A DNA stretch of 63,237 nucleotides from Chara braunii. Lineage: Eukaryota; Streptophyta; Charophyceae; Charales; Characeae. The translations under genes and the position numbers were made by a program. A model generated the notes under the pieces. It searched no databases. It was not told where the DNA came from and worked only from the letters and a program-made list of their open reading frames with translations. Positions within the stretch are counted from its first letter, which is position 1; the number at the start of each line of letters is the position of its first letter. The stretch covers positions 947,031 to 1,010,267 of the forward strand of contig BFEA01000244.1 of assembly GCA_003427395.1 (NCBI GenBank), read 5' to 3'. This document shows positions 44,331-56,559 of the stretch, one piece after another.

Positions 44331-47300
44331 TGTTGTTTAGAACTCAGGCCATCACACACAGCCATAAGGGTACAAAAATAATTTAGAGGTTTTGCCCCCT
44401 AAGAAAAGGGTGGAAATTTTATTTTAAAAGTCATACTCTCACATTGGGGGTGCATGAATTAGTTTCGGGATGGAAATGATGACCTAGGTTAGGACGCACG
44501 ACAATAAGTGTAACAAAAATATTTTGAGATACGACCGCCCAATCAAAGGGCAGAGAAATTATTTTAAGGGTTATACTCTGACTTTGGAGGTACAGGAATC
44601 AATTTCGGGTTGTGAACGATCACGTGTATAGTAAAATACCCTGTTAAAGGGGTGCACAAATTATTTTGGGGGTCATACTCTCTCTTTGGTGGGTTGAAAT
44701 TACTCTCGGGGTGTGAATGATCGATCATGCTGGCACTAAGACCCCCTAGTACAGAGGTTCAAATATATTTTTGGGGGTCATACTCTCACTTTGGGCGTGC
44801 ATGAATTTGTTTCGGGTGTAAATGATGACCAACGGGTTTTAGAGGTACAAAAGTTATTTTGAGGTTACGACCCCTTAACAAAAGGGTAGAGAACTTATTT
44901 AGGGGGTCATAATATCACTTTGGGGGTGCAAGAATCAAATTTGGGCGTATAAGATGACTTAGGGGTTAGGATGCACAGCTATAAGGGTACAAAAATTATT
45001 TTGAGGTTACGACCCCCCAATGAAAGCATAGAGAAATTATTTTAAGGGTCATACTCTCACTTTGGAGTTGCAAGAATAAATTTCGGGGTGTGAACGATCA
45101 TGCGCAAGGTAAGATACAACGTTAAAGGGCTACAAAAATTATTTTAGGCGTCGGAATCTCTTTTGGGGGGGTTGAAATTGCTTTCGGGGTGTGAATGATC
45201 ACCTTGGCTTTAAGACCTGCTCTACATGGGTTCAATAATTATTTTGGGGATCATACTCTACTTTGGGGGTGCATGAATTAGTTTTGGGCCGTAAATGATA
45301 ACCTATGGGTTAGGACATACGGCTATAAGGGTACAAAATTTATTTTGAGTTTACGATCCCTCAATAAAAGGGTAAAAAAAATATTGTAAAGGTCATATTC
45401 TCACTTTGGGGGTGCATAAATTTGTTTCGGGATGTAAAAGATGACATGGGGTTAGGACGCACAACTATAAGGATACAAAAATTATTTTGGGGTTACTACC
45501 CCCCAATAAAATGGTAAATAAATTATTTTGGGGATCATACGCTCACTTTGGGGGTGAAAGAATCAGTTTCGGGTGTGAATGATGACCTAGAGGTAATGAC
45601 GTACAACTATAAAGGTAGAAAATTTATTTTGAGCATGCGACCCCCCAATAAAAGGGTAGTGAAATTACTATAAGGGTCATACTCTCACTTTGGGGGTGCA
45701 AGAATCAGTTTCGGGTTTTGAACGATCACGTGCAAGGTAAGACACCCCGTTAAAGGGCTACAAAAAATATTTTGGCGGTCGGACAATTTTTTGGAGGGAA
45801 ATAATTTTCAAGTTGTGAATGATCACCTTGGTACTAAGACCCCCGCTACAGGCGTTCAAAAGTTATTTTGGGGGTCATACTCGACTTTGGGGGTACAGGA
45901 ATTAGTTTTAGGATGTAAATGAAGACCTGGGGGTTAAGACACAGAACTATAACAGTAATAAAACTATTTTTAGGTTACGACCCCCCAATAAAAGGGTAGA
46001 GAAATTATTTTATGGGTCATATTCTACTTTGGGGTGCATAAATTTGTTTCGAGGTGTAAATAATAACCTGGGGTTGGAACGCATAGCTATAACTTATAAG
46101 TGTACAAAACTTATTGTGACGTCACGACCTCCCAATAAAAAAGTAGAGAAATTATTTTAGGGGTCATACTCTAACTCTGGGGGTGCAAGAATCAGTTTCG
46201 AGATATGAATCATCACATGCAGGGTGATAATTCGTTAGAGGGTTACAAGAATGATTTTGGGGGTCGGACTCTCTTTCAGGGGGGGTTGAAATTACTTTCG
46301 GGGGGTGAATAATCACCTTGGCACTAAGACCCCCCGCTAAAGTGGTTTGAAAATTATTTTAGGGGTCATACTCTACTTAGGGGGTGCATGAATTAGTTTC
46401 GAGGTGTAAATGATGACCTAGGGGTTAGGACGCACAGTTATAAAGGTATAAAAATTATTGTAAGGCTACAGCCCCCAAATAGAAGAGTAAAAAAAATTAT
46501 TTTGCGGGTCATACTCTCACTTGGGGGTGCAAGCAGTTTCGGGGTGTGAACGATCACGTGCAAAATAAGATATCCCGTTAAAGGTCTATAAAAACTATTT
46601 TTGGCGTCGGACTCTCTTTTTGGGGGTTTGAAATTATATTCGGGGTGTGAGTGATCACCTTGGCAACAAGACCCCCCGCTACAAAGGTTTAAATTTTATT
46701 TTGGGGGTCATACTCTATTTTGGGGGTGCATGAAGAAGTTTCGGGGTGTAAATGATAACCTGGGTTAGGACACATAGCTATAGCGGTACAAAAATTATTA
46801 TGAGTTGACGACCCCCCAATAAAAGGGTAAAGAAATTATTTTGTTAATCATACTCTACTTTGGGGTGCACGAATTAGTTTCTTGGTGTAAATGATGACCG
46901 GGTGCTAGGACGCAGTTCTAGAGTACAAAATATTTTTTGAGGGTACGACTCCCTAAAAAAAGGGTAGATAAATTATTTTACAGGTCATACTCTAACTTTG
47001 AGGGTGCAGGAATTAGTTTCAGGGTGTGAACGATCGATCACGTGCAGGGTATCATACCCTATTAAAGGGCTACAAATATTATTTCTGGGGTCGGACTCTC
47101 TTTTTGGGGGGTTGAAATTACTTTCGCGTTTGAATGATCACCTTGGCACTAAAACGCCCCGTTATAAAGGTTCAAAAATTCTTTTGGGGGTCTTACTCTA
47201 CTTTGAGGGTGCATAAATTAGTTTCGGGGCCTAAATGATAACCTCGACGTTAGGACGCACAACTATAACGGTACAAATATTATTTTGAGGTCACGAGCCC

Positions 47301-47459
47301 CCACTAAAAGGGTAGAGAAATTATTTTGGGGGTCATACTCTACTTTGGGAGTGCATGAATTAGTTACTGGGTGTAAATGATGACCTGGGGTTAGGGCGCA
47401 TAGCTATAAGGGTAAAAAAATTATTGTGAGCTTAAAAGGCAAAATAATTTATTTTTGGG

Positions 47460-47981
47460 TTAGGGCGCCAGCTGTCCGATGGGGAGACGTCTCCCTCGAA
47501 CGTCTCCGGGAGACGGTCAGGGGGGAGTTCTTCGGAAAATCGGACAACTGTTTTTTTGCCAAAAAGAAGAAGAAAAAAACGGGGGGGTCTGCGCACCATT
47601 AGGGGAACCCCCAAAAAATTTTCAGGCTGTTCCGAGCAAAAACGAAAAACAAAATCAGATATTGTGGCGGAGGTGTGATGGTGGGGTGTTCGGGGGGGTG
47701 GATTGCTTGGGGAGTTGAAATGGAGGACCTGTTGCTGCAGTCAGCAACTACTGCATATGCAATGACTACAACTGCTTCGTTTGACGCAGCGTGTGGACCA
47801 TCCGCTCCAGCAGCTGCAGCAGTTGCAGTGACGTTGGCATCCACACACACACAGGGGAGGGTTTGCTGCTGTAGTCATCAACTGTTGCACATGCAGCGAC
47901 TGCAACTGCTTCGTTTGATGCAGCGTGTGGACCATCCATTCCGGCAGATGCAGCAGCTGCAGTGACAACAACATCCACACA

Positions 47982-48040
<59 letters not shown>

Positions 48041-48539
48041 TTTATCCACACACAAACACAACGAGTGACACGCACGTGAGCACACATACACACAGTCACA
48101 CACCCACACTATCTACTCGCACACACACACACACGCACTATGTCGACACACACAGATGCACTGTCTACACACACACAAACACTGACACCCACGCACACAC
48201 ACACACACACACTTAGACTCACACTAGGAAGGAAAGAGTAGCGAGGCCAAGGCAAAAGTTCTTCAGTTTATTAAACTTTATTTTTCTGCATAACATTGTT
48301 TTTTTTTTTTTTTTCAAATTTGATAAAGAATTTCAATGTAACCCCAAGGCAAAAGTTGTTCAGTTTATTTTTTTGCATAACACAGTTTGTTTCTGGATTT
48401 TTTTTAGTTGATTTTTTTTTTTTTTTTTTAACCATTCGAGCTTCGGACAAATTGCTCGGGGAGGACGTCCAAACAGTTGTCCAATCAGACAACCCCGGAC
48501 GGTCAGGGGGGGTCCCGGACGTCCGATCTGGTAATATAG
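47460..48539. mobile_element. 1.08-kb foldback element with internal minisatellite and CA run (first copy)
   Basis: The ends read TTAGGGCGCCAGCTGTCCG and, on the minus strand, CTATATTACCAGATCGGACG. The flanks are TTTTTGGG and TTTTAAGG, consistent with an original TTTTGGGG target in the satellite. Arms carry GGAGACGTC and GGACGTCC words. Two copies of the core lie on the minus strand near 48,250-48,290 and 48,330-48,385. The middle holds a two-unit ~118-bp minisatellite (47,730-47,970) and a long CA run (47,978-48,215). Frames through the middle are low complexity. Confidence 0.75.
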
Positions 48540-50945
48540 TTTTAAGGTTCGCAATCTCACTTTCGGGGTGCAATAATCAGTTTTGAGGTTTAAACGATGA
48601 CGTGCAGGGTAAGATACCATGTTAAGGGCCTATAAACATGTCATCGATTTTGGGGGCCGGATTCTCTTTTCGGGAGTTGAATTTTTTTTCGAGTGTGAAT
48701 GATCACCTTCGCACTAAGACCCCTCGGTAAAGGTGTTCAACATTTATTTTGGGGATCATACTCTACTTCGAAGATGCATGAATTAATTTCGGGGTGTAAA
48801 TAATGATCTGGGTTAGGACGCTCAGCTATAAGGGTACACAAATTATTTTGAGGTTACATCCCAAATGAAGGGTAGAGAAATCATTTTAAGGGTCCTACTC
48901 TCACTTTGGGGCTTCAAGACTTAGTTTCGGGGTGTGAACGATCACGTGCAGGGTAAGATAGTTCGTTAGAGGGCTACAAATTTGATTTTGATTGTCTATC
49001 GGACTCTCTTTTTGGGGGTTCGAAATTACATTCGGGGTGTGAATGATCACCTTGGCAATAAGACCCCCCCGCTACAGCGGTTCAAATTTTATTTTCCGGG
49101 TCATACTCTACTTTGGGGGTTCCTGAATTAGTTTCAGGGTGTAAATAATGACCTCGGTTAGGACGCACATCTATAAGGGTAGAAAAGTTATTGTGAGGTT
49201 ACGACCTCCAATAAAATAATAGAGAGATTATTTTAGGGGTTATACGCTCACTTTAGAGGTTTAAGAGTCAGTTTCGGGGTATAAACGATCACGTGCAGAG
49301 TAAAATACGTCGTCAAAGGGCTAAGAAAATTATTTTGAGTAACGATCCCCCAATAAAGGGGTAGAGAAATTATTTTAAGGGTCATAGTACCGTCATACTC
49401 TCACTTTGGGCTCGCAAGAATCAGTGTGTGAACGATCAAGTGCACGGTAAGATACCTTGTTAGAGGGCTCCAAAAATAATTTTGGGGGTTAGACTCTTTT
49501 TTGGGGGGTTTGAAATAACATTCCGGGTGTGAATGATCACCTTGGCAATAAACCCCCCCGCTACAGGGGTTCAAATTTTATTTTAGGGGTCACACTCTAC
49601 TTTGGGGTTGCATGAATTAGTTTTGTGGTGTAAAGGATAATCTGGGTTAGTACGCACGGCTATAAAGGTACAAAAGTTATTTTGAGGTTATGATCCCCCA
49701 ATAAAAGGATAGAGAAATTATTTTAAGGGTCATATCCCTCACTTTGCGGGTACATAAATTTCTTCCGGGGTATAACTGATGACCTGGGGCTTAACGAACA
49801 ACTATAAGGATACAAAAATTATTTTGAGGTTACAACCTCCCAATAAAAGGGTAAGGAAATTATTTTGGGGTCATACTCTCACTTTGGGAGTGCAAAAATC
49901 AGTTTCGGCTGTGAATGATGACCTGGGGTTAAGACACACATCTATAAGGGTACAAAAATTATTTCGAGGTCCTTACCCCCCAATAAAAGGGTAGAAAAAT
50001 TATTGAAAATGTCATATTATCACTTTGGGGGTGCAACGATCACGTCCAAGCTAAGATACCCCGTTCAAGGGTCACAAAAAATATTTTGGAGGTCGGACTC
50101 TCTTTTTGGGGGGTTGAAATTACTTTCGGGGTGTGAATGATCACCTTGGCAATAAGGCCCTTACTACAGGCGGTCAAAATTTATTTAAGGGCCATACTCG
50201 ACTTTGAGGGTGCATAAATTAGTTTCAAGGTGTAAATGAAGACCTAAGGGTTACGACGCAGAACTATAACAGTATAAAAATTATTTTGAGGTTCCGACCC
50301 CCCAATAAAAAGGTAGAAAAAATTGAAAAATTATTTTATGGTTCATACTCTACCTTGGAGGTACATAAATTCGTTTCGAGGTGTAAATAATAACCTGGGG
50401 TTGGAACGCATAGCTATAAGTGTACAAAAATTATTATGATGTTACGAACCCCCAATAAAAGAGTAGAGAAATTATTTTAGGGGTCATACTCTCCCTTTGG
50501 GGGTACAAGAATCAGTTTTTGTATGAGAACGATGACGTGCAGGATAAGATACCTCGTTAGAGAGCTTCAAAAATGATTTTGAGGGTCGGACTATCTTTTG
50601 AGGGGTGAATGATCACCTTGGCACTAAGAGCCCCGCTACTTTGGTTCGAGAATTATTTTAGGGGTCATACTCTACTTAGGGGGTGCATGAATTAGTTTTA
50701 GGATGTAAATGATGGCCTAGTGGTTAGGACGCACAATTATAAGGGCACAAAAGTTATTGTGAGGCTACGACCCTCAAATAAGAGGATAGACAAAATTATT
50801 TTGAGGGTCAAACCGTCACTCGGGGGTGCAATAATCCGTTTCAGGGGTAAACGATCACGTGCAGAATAAGATACCCCGTTGAAGGTCTACAAAAATTATT
50901 TTGGGGGTCGGACTCTCTTTTTGGGGGGTTGAAATTATATTCAGG

Positions 50946-51294
50946 CTACGAAGCACCGTGTTCGCGTTCGAAGGCGAACGTGAACATGAACAAGGGTAAA
51001 AAACCCTCTGAACTCGAACATAAAAAATATTTAAAAAAATAAATAAGAAGAAAGTTATGAGAAAAGTCGGGGAAAAAATATATAATATATCAAATCACAA
51101 TAAAAGCAACTTTTGTCATGGAGTCATGTTCAAATTCGTAGCCACTCAGGAATTAAAAATAAAAAATCAAAACAATAATATTTTTATGTTTTTAATTTAT
51201 GAAAAAACATTATGTTCACGAGCTGTTCGCGCGAATGGGCGAACACGTTCACGCGAACGTGAAGGGGCGTAAATCCGTTCGCCGCGCTACGCAG
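50946..51294. mobile_element. 349-bp foldback element with GTTCGCG-type arms (first copy)
   Basis: The left end is CTACGAAGCACCGTGTTCGC. The right end, read on minus, is CTGCGTAGCGCGGCGAACGG. Flanks are TATTCAGG and CATTCGAG. The uninterrupted satellite reads CATTCGGG there, so an 8-bp duplication of that site explains both. Arms consist of GTTCGCG/CGAACGTG words. The core is on plus at 51,085-51,150. The same insertion is found 4,668 bp further right. Confidence 0.82.
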
Positions 51295-52120
51295 CATTCG
51301 AGGAGCGAATGATCACCTCGGCAATAAGAGGCCCCACTACAGGGGTTCAAAACTTATTTTGGGGGTCATACTCTACTTGGGGGGGGGCATGAATTAGTTT
51401 TGAGGTGTAAATGATGACCTGGGTTAGGACGCACAGCTATAACGGTACAAAAATTGTTTTGAGCTTACGACTGGGCAGATAAATTATTTTGGGGTTATAC
51501 TCTACTTTGGGGGTGCACGCATTAGTTTCAGGGTGTAAATGATGACCAGGGGCTTAGGACGCAGTTCTATAAGAGTACAAATATTATTTTGAGGTTACGG
51601 CCTCCGAATAAAAGGGTAGATAAATTATTTTAAGGGTCGTACTCTCACTTTGAGGGTGCCAGAATTGGTTTAGGGTTGTGAACGATCACGTGGAGGGTAT
51701 CACACTCTGTCAAAGGGCTAGACATATAATTTTCAGGGTTGGACTTTATTTTTGGGGGGTTGAAATAACTTTTGGGGTTAATATGATCACCTTGGTAATA
51801 AGACCCCCTGCTATAGGGTTTCAAATTTTATTTTTGGGGTCACACTCTACTTTGGGGGTGCACAAATTAGTCTTGGGGTATAAATGATAACCTCGGCGTT
51901 AGGACGCACAACTATAACGGTACAAAAATTATTTTGAGGTCACGATCCCCCACTAAAAGGGTAGAGAAATTATTTTGGGGGTCATGCTCTACTTTGGGAG
52001 TGCATGAACTAGTTTCTGGGTGTAAATGATGACCTGGGGTTAGGGCGCATAGCTATAAGGGTACAAAAATTATTGTGAGCTTACGACCCCCAATAAAAGG
52101 GAAGAGAAATTATTTTCAAG

Positions 52121-52674
52121 CTAGGCTGCCAACTGTTCGATGGGGAGACGTCTCCCTCGGATGTCTCCGGGAGACGGTCTGGGGGGAGTTCTTCGGAAAA
52201 TCGGACAACCGTTTTTTTGCCAAAAAAAAAAACGAAAAAAAAATAAAAATGGGAGGGGTCTGCGCACCAGTAGGGGACCCCCCAAGAAACATTTTAGCCT
52301 GTTTCGAGCAAAAACGAAAAACAAAATCAGATATTATAGTAGAGGTGTGATGGTGGGGTGTTCGGGGGGGTGGACTACTTGGGGAGTTAAAATGGAGGGT
52401 CTGTTGCTGCAGTCAACAACTGCTGCACATGCAGCGACTGCAGCTGCTTCATCTAACGCAGCGTGTAGACCATCCGCTCCAGCAGATGCAGCAGCCTCAG
52501 TGACAATGGCATCCACACGCACACACACACACACACACACAGAGGAGGGTATGCTGCTGCAGTCAGCAACTGCTGCACGTGCAGCGACTGCAGCTGCTTC
52601 GTCGAGCGCGGCGTGTGGACCATCCGTTCCGGCAGATGCAACAGCTGCAGTGAAAGCGACATCCACACACACGC

Positions 52675-52707
<33 letters not shown>

Positions 52708-53236
52708 TACACACACACACACACACACATTTTATCCACACACAAACACGAGTGACACGCACGTGAGCACACATACACATAGTCACGCACACACACCATC
52801 TACTCTCACAAACACATACGCACTATGCAGACACACACAAATGCACTGTTTACACACACACACATACAATGAGACCCACGCACACACACACACGCACACT
52901 CAGACTCAAACTCACACGGGAAAGGAAGCAGTAGCATGGCCCACGCAAAAGTTGTTCAGTTTATTAAACTTTATTTTTTTGCATAACATTGTTTTATTTT
53001 TTATTTCAAATTTGAAAAAGAATTATGATATAACCCCAAAGCAAAAGTTATTCGGTTTATTTTTCTACATTTCATAGTTTATTTTCGGAATTGTTTGAGT
53101 TGTTTATTGTTTTTTTTTTTTTTTTTTTACCATTCGAGCTTCGGACAGATTGCCCGGGGAGGACGTTCGACCAGTTGTCCGATCAGACAACTCCGGACGG
53201 TCAAGGGGGGCCCGGACGTCCGATCTGGTAACATAG
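52121..53236. mobile_element. Foldback element with internal minisatellite and CA run (second copy)
   Basis: This is the counterpart of 47,460-48,539, displaced by 4,661 bp. The ends are CTAGGCTGCCAACTGTTCG and, on minus, CTATGTTACCAGATCGGACG. The right flank TTTTGGGG preserves the presumed original target. The minisatellite units (52,405-52,670) and CA runs differ in length from the first copy. A 208-residue plus-strand frame (52,140-52,766) exists only because of these repeats. The core is on minus near 53,010-53,075. Confidence 0.78.
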
Positions 53237-55613
53237 TTTTGGGGTTCACAATCTCTTTTTCGGGGTGTTTTGGTGTTTAAAGGATGACGTGCAGGCTAAA
53301 ATACCATGTTAAGGGCCTATAAACATGATTTTGGAGGTCGGATTCTATTCTTGGGAGTTGAATTTTTTTTTGAGTGTGAATGATCACCTTCGCACTAAGA
53401 CCCCTCGGTAAAAGTGTTCAACAATTATTTTGGGGGCCATACTCGATTTTGGAGATGCATGAATTAATTTCAAGGTTTAAATGATGACCTGGGTTTGGAC
53501 GCTCAGCTGTACGGGTACACAAATTATTTTGAGGTTACATCCCAAATGAAAGTGTAGAGAAATTATTTTAAGGGTCTTACTCTCACCTTGGGTGTTCAAG
53601 ACTCAGTGTTAGGCTGTGAACGATCACGTGCAGGGTAAGATAGCTTTTTAGAGGCCTACAAAATTGATTTTGATTGTCGGAATCTCTTTTTGGGGGGTTG
53701 AAATAACATTCGAGGTGTAAATGATCACCTTGGCAATAAGATCCCCCCGCTACAGCGGTTCAAATTTTATTTTCGGGGTCATATTCTACTTTGGGGGTTC
53801 GTGAATTAGTATTAGGGTGTAAATAATGACCTGGGTTAGGACGCACATCTATAAGGGTAGAAAAATTATTGTGAGGTTACGACTCCCAATAAAAGGATAG
53901 AGAGTTTATTTTAGCGGTCATACTTTCACTTTAGAGGTGTAAGAGTTAGTTTCGGGGTGTAAACGATCACATGCAGGATAAGATATGTCGTCAAAGGGCT
54001 AAGAAAAATATTTTGAGGTTACGATCCTCCAATAAAGGGGTAGAGAAATTATTTTAAGGGCCATACTCTCACTTTGGATATGCAAGAATCAGTTTCAGGG
54101 TTTGAACGATCACGTGCAGGGTAAAATACCTCCTTAGAGGGCTACAAAAATGATTTTGGGGGCCGAACTCTCTTTTTGGGGTGTTAAAATAACATTCGGG
54201 GTGTGAATGATCACCTTGGCAATAAGACCCCCCACTACAGGGGTTCAAATATTATTTTAGGGGTCACACACTACTTTGGGCGTGCATGAATTAGTTTCGT
54301 GGTGTAAAGGATGATCTGGGTAAGGACGCACAACTATAAGGGTACAAAAATTATTTAGAGGTTACGATCCCCTAATAAAAGGGTAGAGAAATTATTTTAA
54401 GGGTCATACCCTCACTTTGCGGGTACATAAATTTCTTTCGAGGTATAACTGATGACCTGGGGGTTAACGCACAACTATATGGATACAAAAATTATTTTGA
54501 GGTTATCACCCCCCAATAAAAGGGTAAAGAAATTATTTTGGGGGTCATACTTTCACTTTGGGGGTGCAAGAATCAGTTTCGGGTATGAATGATGACCTGG
54601 GGTTAAGACACACAGTTATAAGGGTACAAAAATTATTTTGAGGTCCTGACCCCCCAATAAAAGGGTAGAGAAATTACTGAAAATGTCGTATTATCACTTT
54701 AGGGATCCAACGATCACGTCCAAGCTAAGATACCCCGTTCAAGGGCTACAAAAAATATTTTGGGGTCAGACTCTCTTCTCGGGGGGTTAAAATTACTACT
54801 TTCGGGGTGTGAATGATCACCTTGGCAATAAGGCCCCCGCTACAAGCGTTCAAATTTTATTTTATGGGTCATACTCGACTTTGGGGGTGCATGAATTAGT
54901 TTCAAGGTGTAAATGAAGACCTAGGGGTTAGGACGCAGAACTATAACAGTATAAAAATTATTTTGAGGTTACGACCCTCCAATAAAAAGGTAGAGAAATT
55001 AATTTATGGGTCATACTCTACTTTGGGGGTGCATGAATTCGTTTCGAGGAGTAAATAATAACCTGGGGTTGGAACGGATAGCTATAAGTGTACAAAAATT
55101 ATTGCGGCGTCACGACCTCCCAATAAAAGAGTAGAGATATTATTTTAGGGGTCATACTCTAACTTTGGGGGTGCAAGAATCAGTTTCTGTATGAGAACGA
55201 TCACGTGCAGGGTAAGATACCTCGTTAGAGAGCTTCAAAAATGATTTTGGGAGTCGGACTATCTTTGGCGGGGTGAATTATCACCTTGGCACTAAGACCC
55301 CCGCTAGAGTGGTTCGATAATTATTTTAGGGGTCGTACTCTACCTAGGGGGTGAATGAATTAGTTTCGGGGTATAAATGATGGCCTAGGGGTTAGGGCGC
55401 ACAATTATAAGGGTACAAAAGTTATTGTGAGGCTCGACCCCCAAATAAAAGGATAGACAAAATTATTTTGAGGGTCATACTGTCAATCAGGGGTGCAATA
55501 ATCCGCTTCGGGGTGTAAACGATCACGTGCAGAATAAGATACCCCGTTGAAGGTTTACAAATATTATTTCAGGGGTCGAACTCTCTTTTTGGGGTGTTGA
55601 AATTACATTCGGG

Positions 55614-55972
55614 CTACGTAGCACCTTCTTCGCATTCGGAGGCGAACGTGAACATGTTCGCCCGAATGTGAATAAGGGTAAAAAACCCTCTGAACTCTAA
55701 TATGAAAAATAATAATAATAATAATAATAAAAGTTATCAGATAAGCCCGAAAAAAATATATAATATTTCAAATCACAAGAAAAGCAACTTTTGCATTGGA
55801 GTCATGTTCAAATTCGTAGCCACTCAGGAATTAAAAATAAAAAACCAAAACAAGAATATTTTTATTTTTTCAGTTTATGAAAAAAAAATATGTTCACCAG
55901 CTGTTTGCGTGAATGGGCGAACACATTCGCGCGAACGTGAAGGGGGGCGAATCCGTTTGCCGCAGTAGGCAA
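55614..55972. mobile_element. 359-bp foldback element with GTTCGCG-type arms (second copy)
   Basis: This is the counterpart of 50,946-51,294. The left end is CTACGTAGCACC. The flanks are CATTCGGG (55,606-55,613) and CATTCGAG (55,973-55,980). Both copies share the same altered right flank CATTCGAG, which shows a single insertion followed by duplication of the host DNA. It carries a short AAT run near 55,710 that the first copy lacks. Confidence 0.85.
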
Positions 55973-56559
55973 CATTCGAGGTGTGAATGATCACCTTGGC
56001 AATAAGAGGCCCCGTTACAGGGGTTGGAAAATTATTTTGAGGGTCATACTCTACTTTGGGGGTGCATGAATTAGTTTCGGGGTGTAAATGATGACTTGGG
56101 TTAGGACGTACAACTATTTTGAGCTTACAACTCCCAATAAAAAGGTAGAGAAATTATTTTGGGGTTATACTCTACTTTGGGGGTGCACGAATTAGTTTCA
56201 CGCTGTAAATGATGACCAGGGGCTTTGGACGCAGTTCTATAAGAGTAAAAAAAAATATTTTGAGGTTACGACCCCCCAATAAAAAGGTAAATAAATAATA
56301 AATTATTTTAATGGTCATACTCTCACTTTGAGGGTGCAAGAATTCGTTTGGGGTTGTGAACGATCATGTGAAGGGTACCATACGCTGTTACAGGGCTACA
56401 AATATTATTTTCGGGGTCAGACTTTCTTTTTGGAGGGTTAAAATAACTTTTGGGGTTTAAATGATCACCTTGGCACGAAGACCCCCTGCTATAGGGGTTG
56501 ACAAATTAATTTTGGGGTCATACTCTACTTTGGGGGTGCACAAATTAGTTTCGGGGTGT

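Noticed and set aside
47962-48216. Long Thr/His-rich and Cys/Val-rich ORFs over the CA tracts (also at 52.3-52.8 kb, 29.8-30.1 kb and 35.8-36.1 kb)
   Set aside because: They are translations of CA/GT and GA/CT microsatellites and are open in several frames on both strands.
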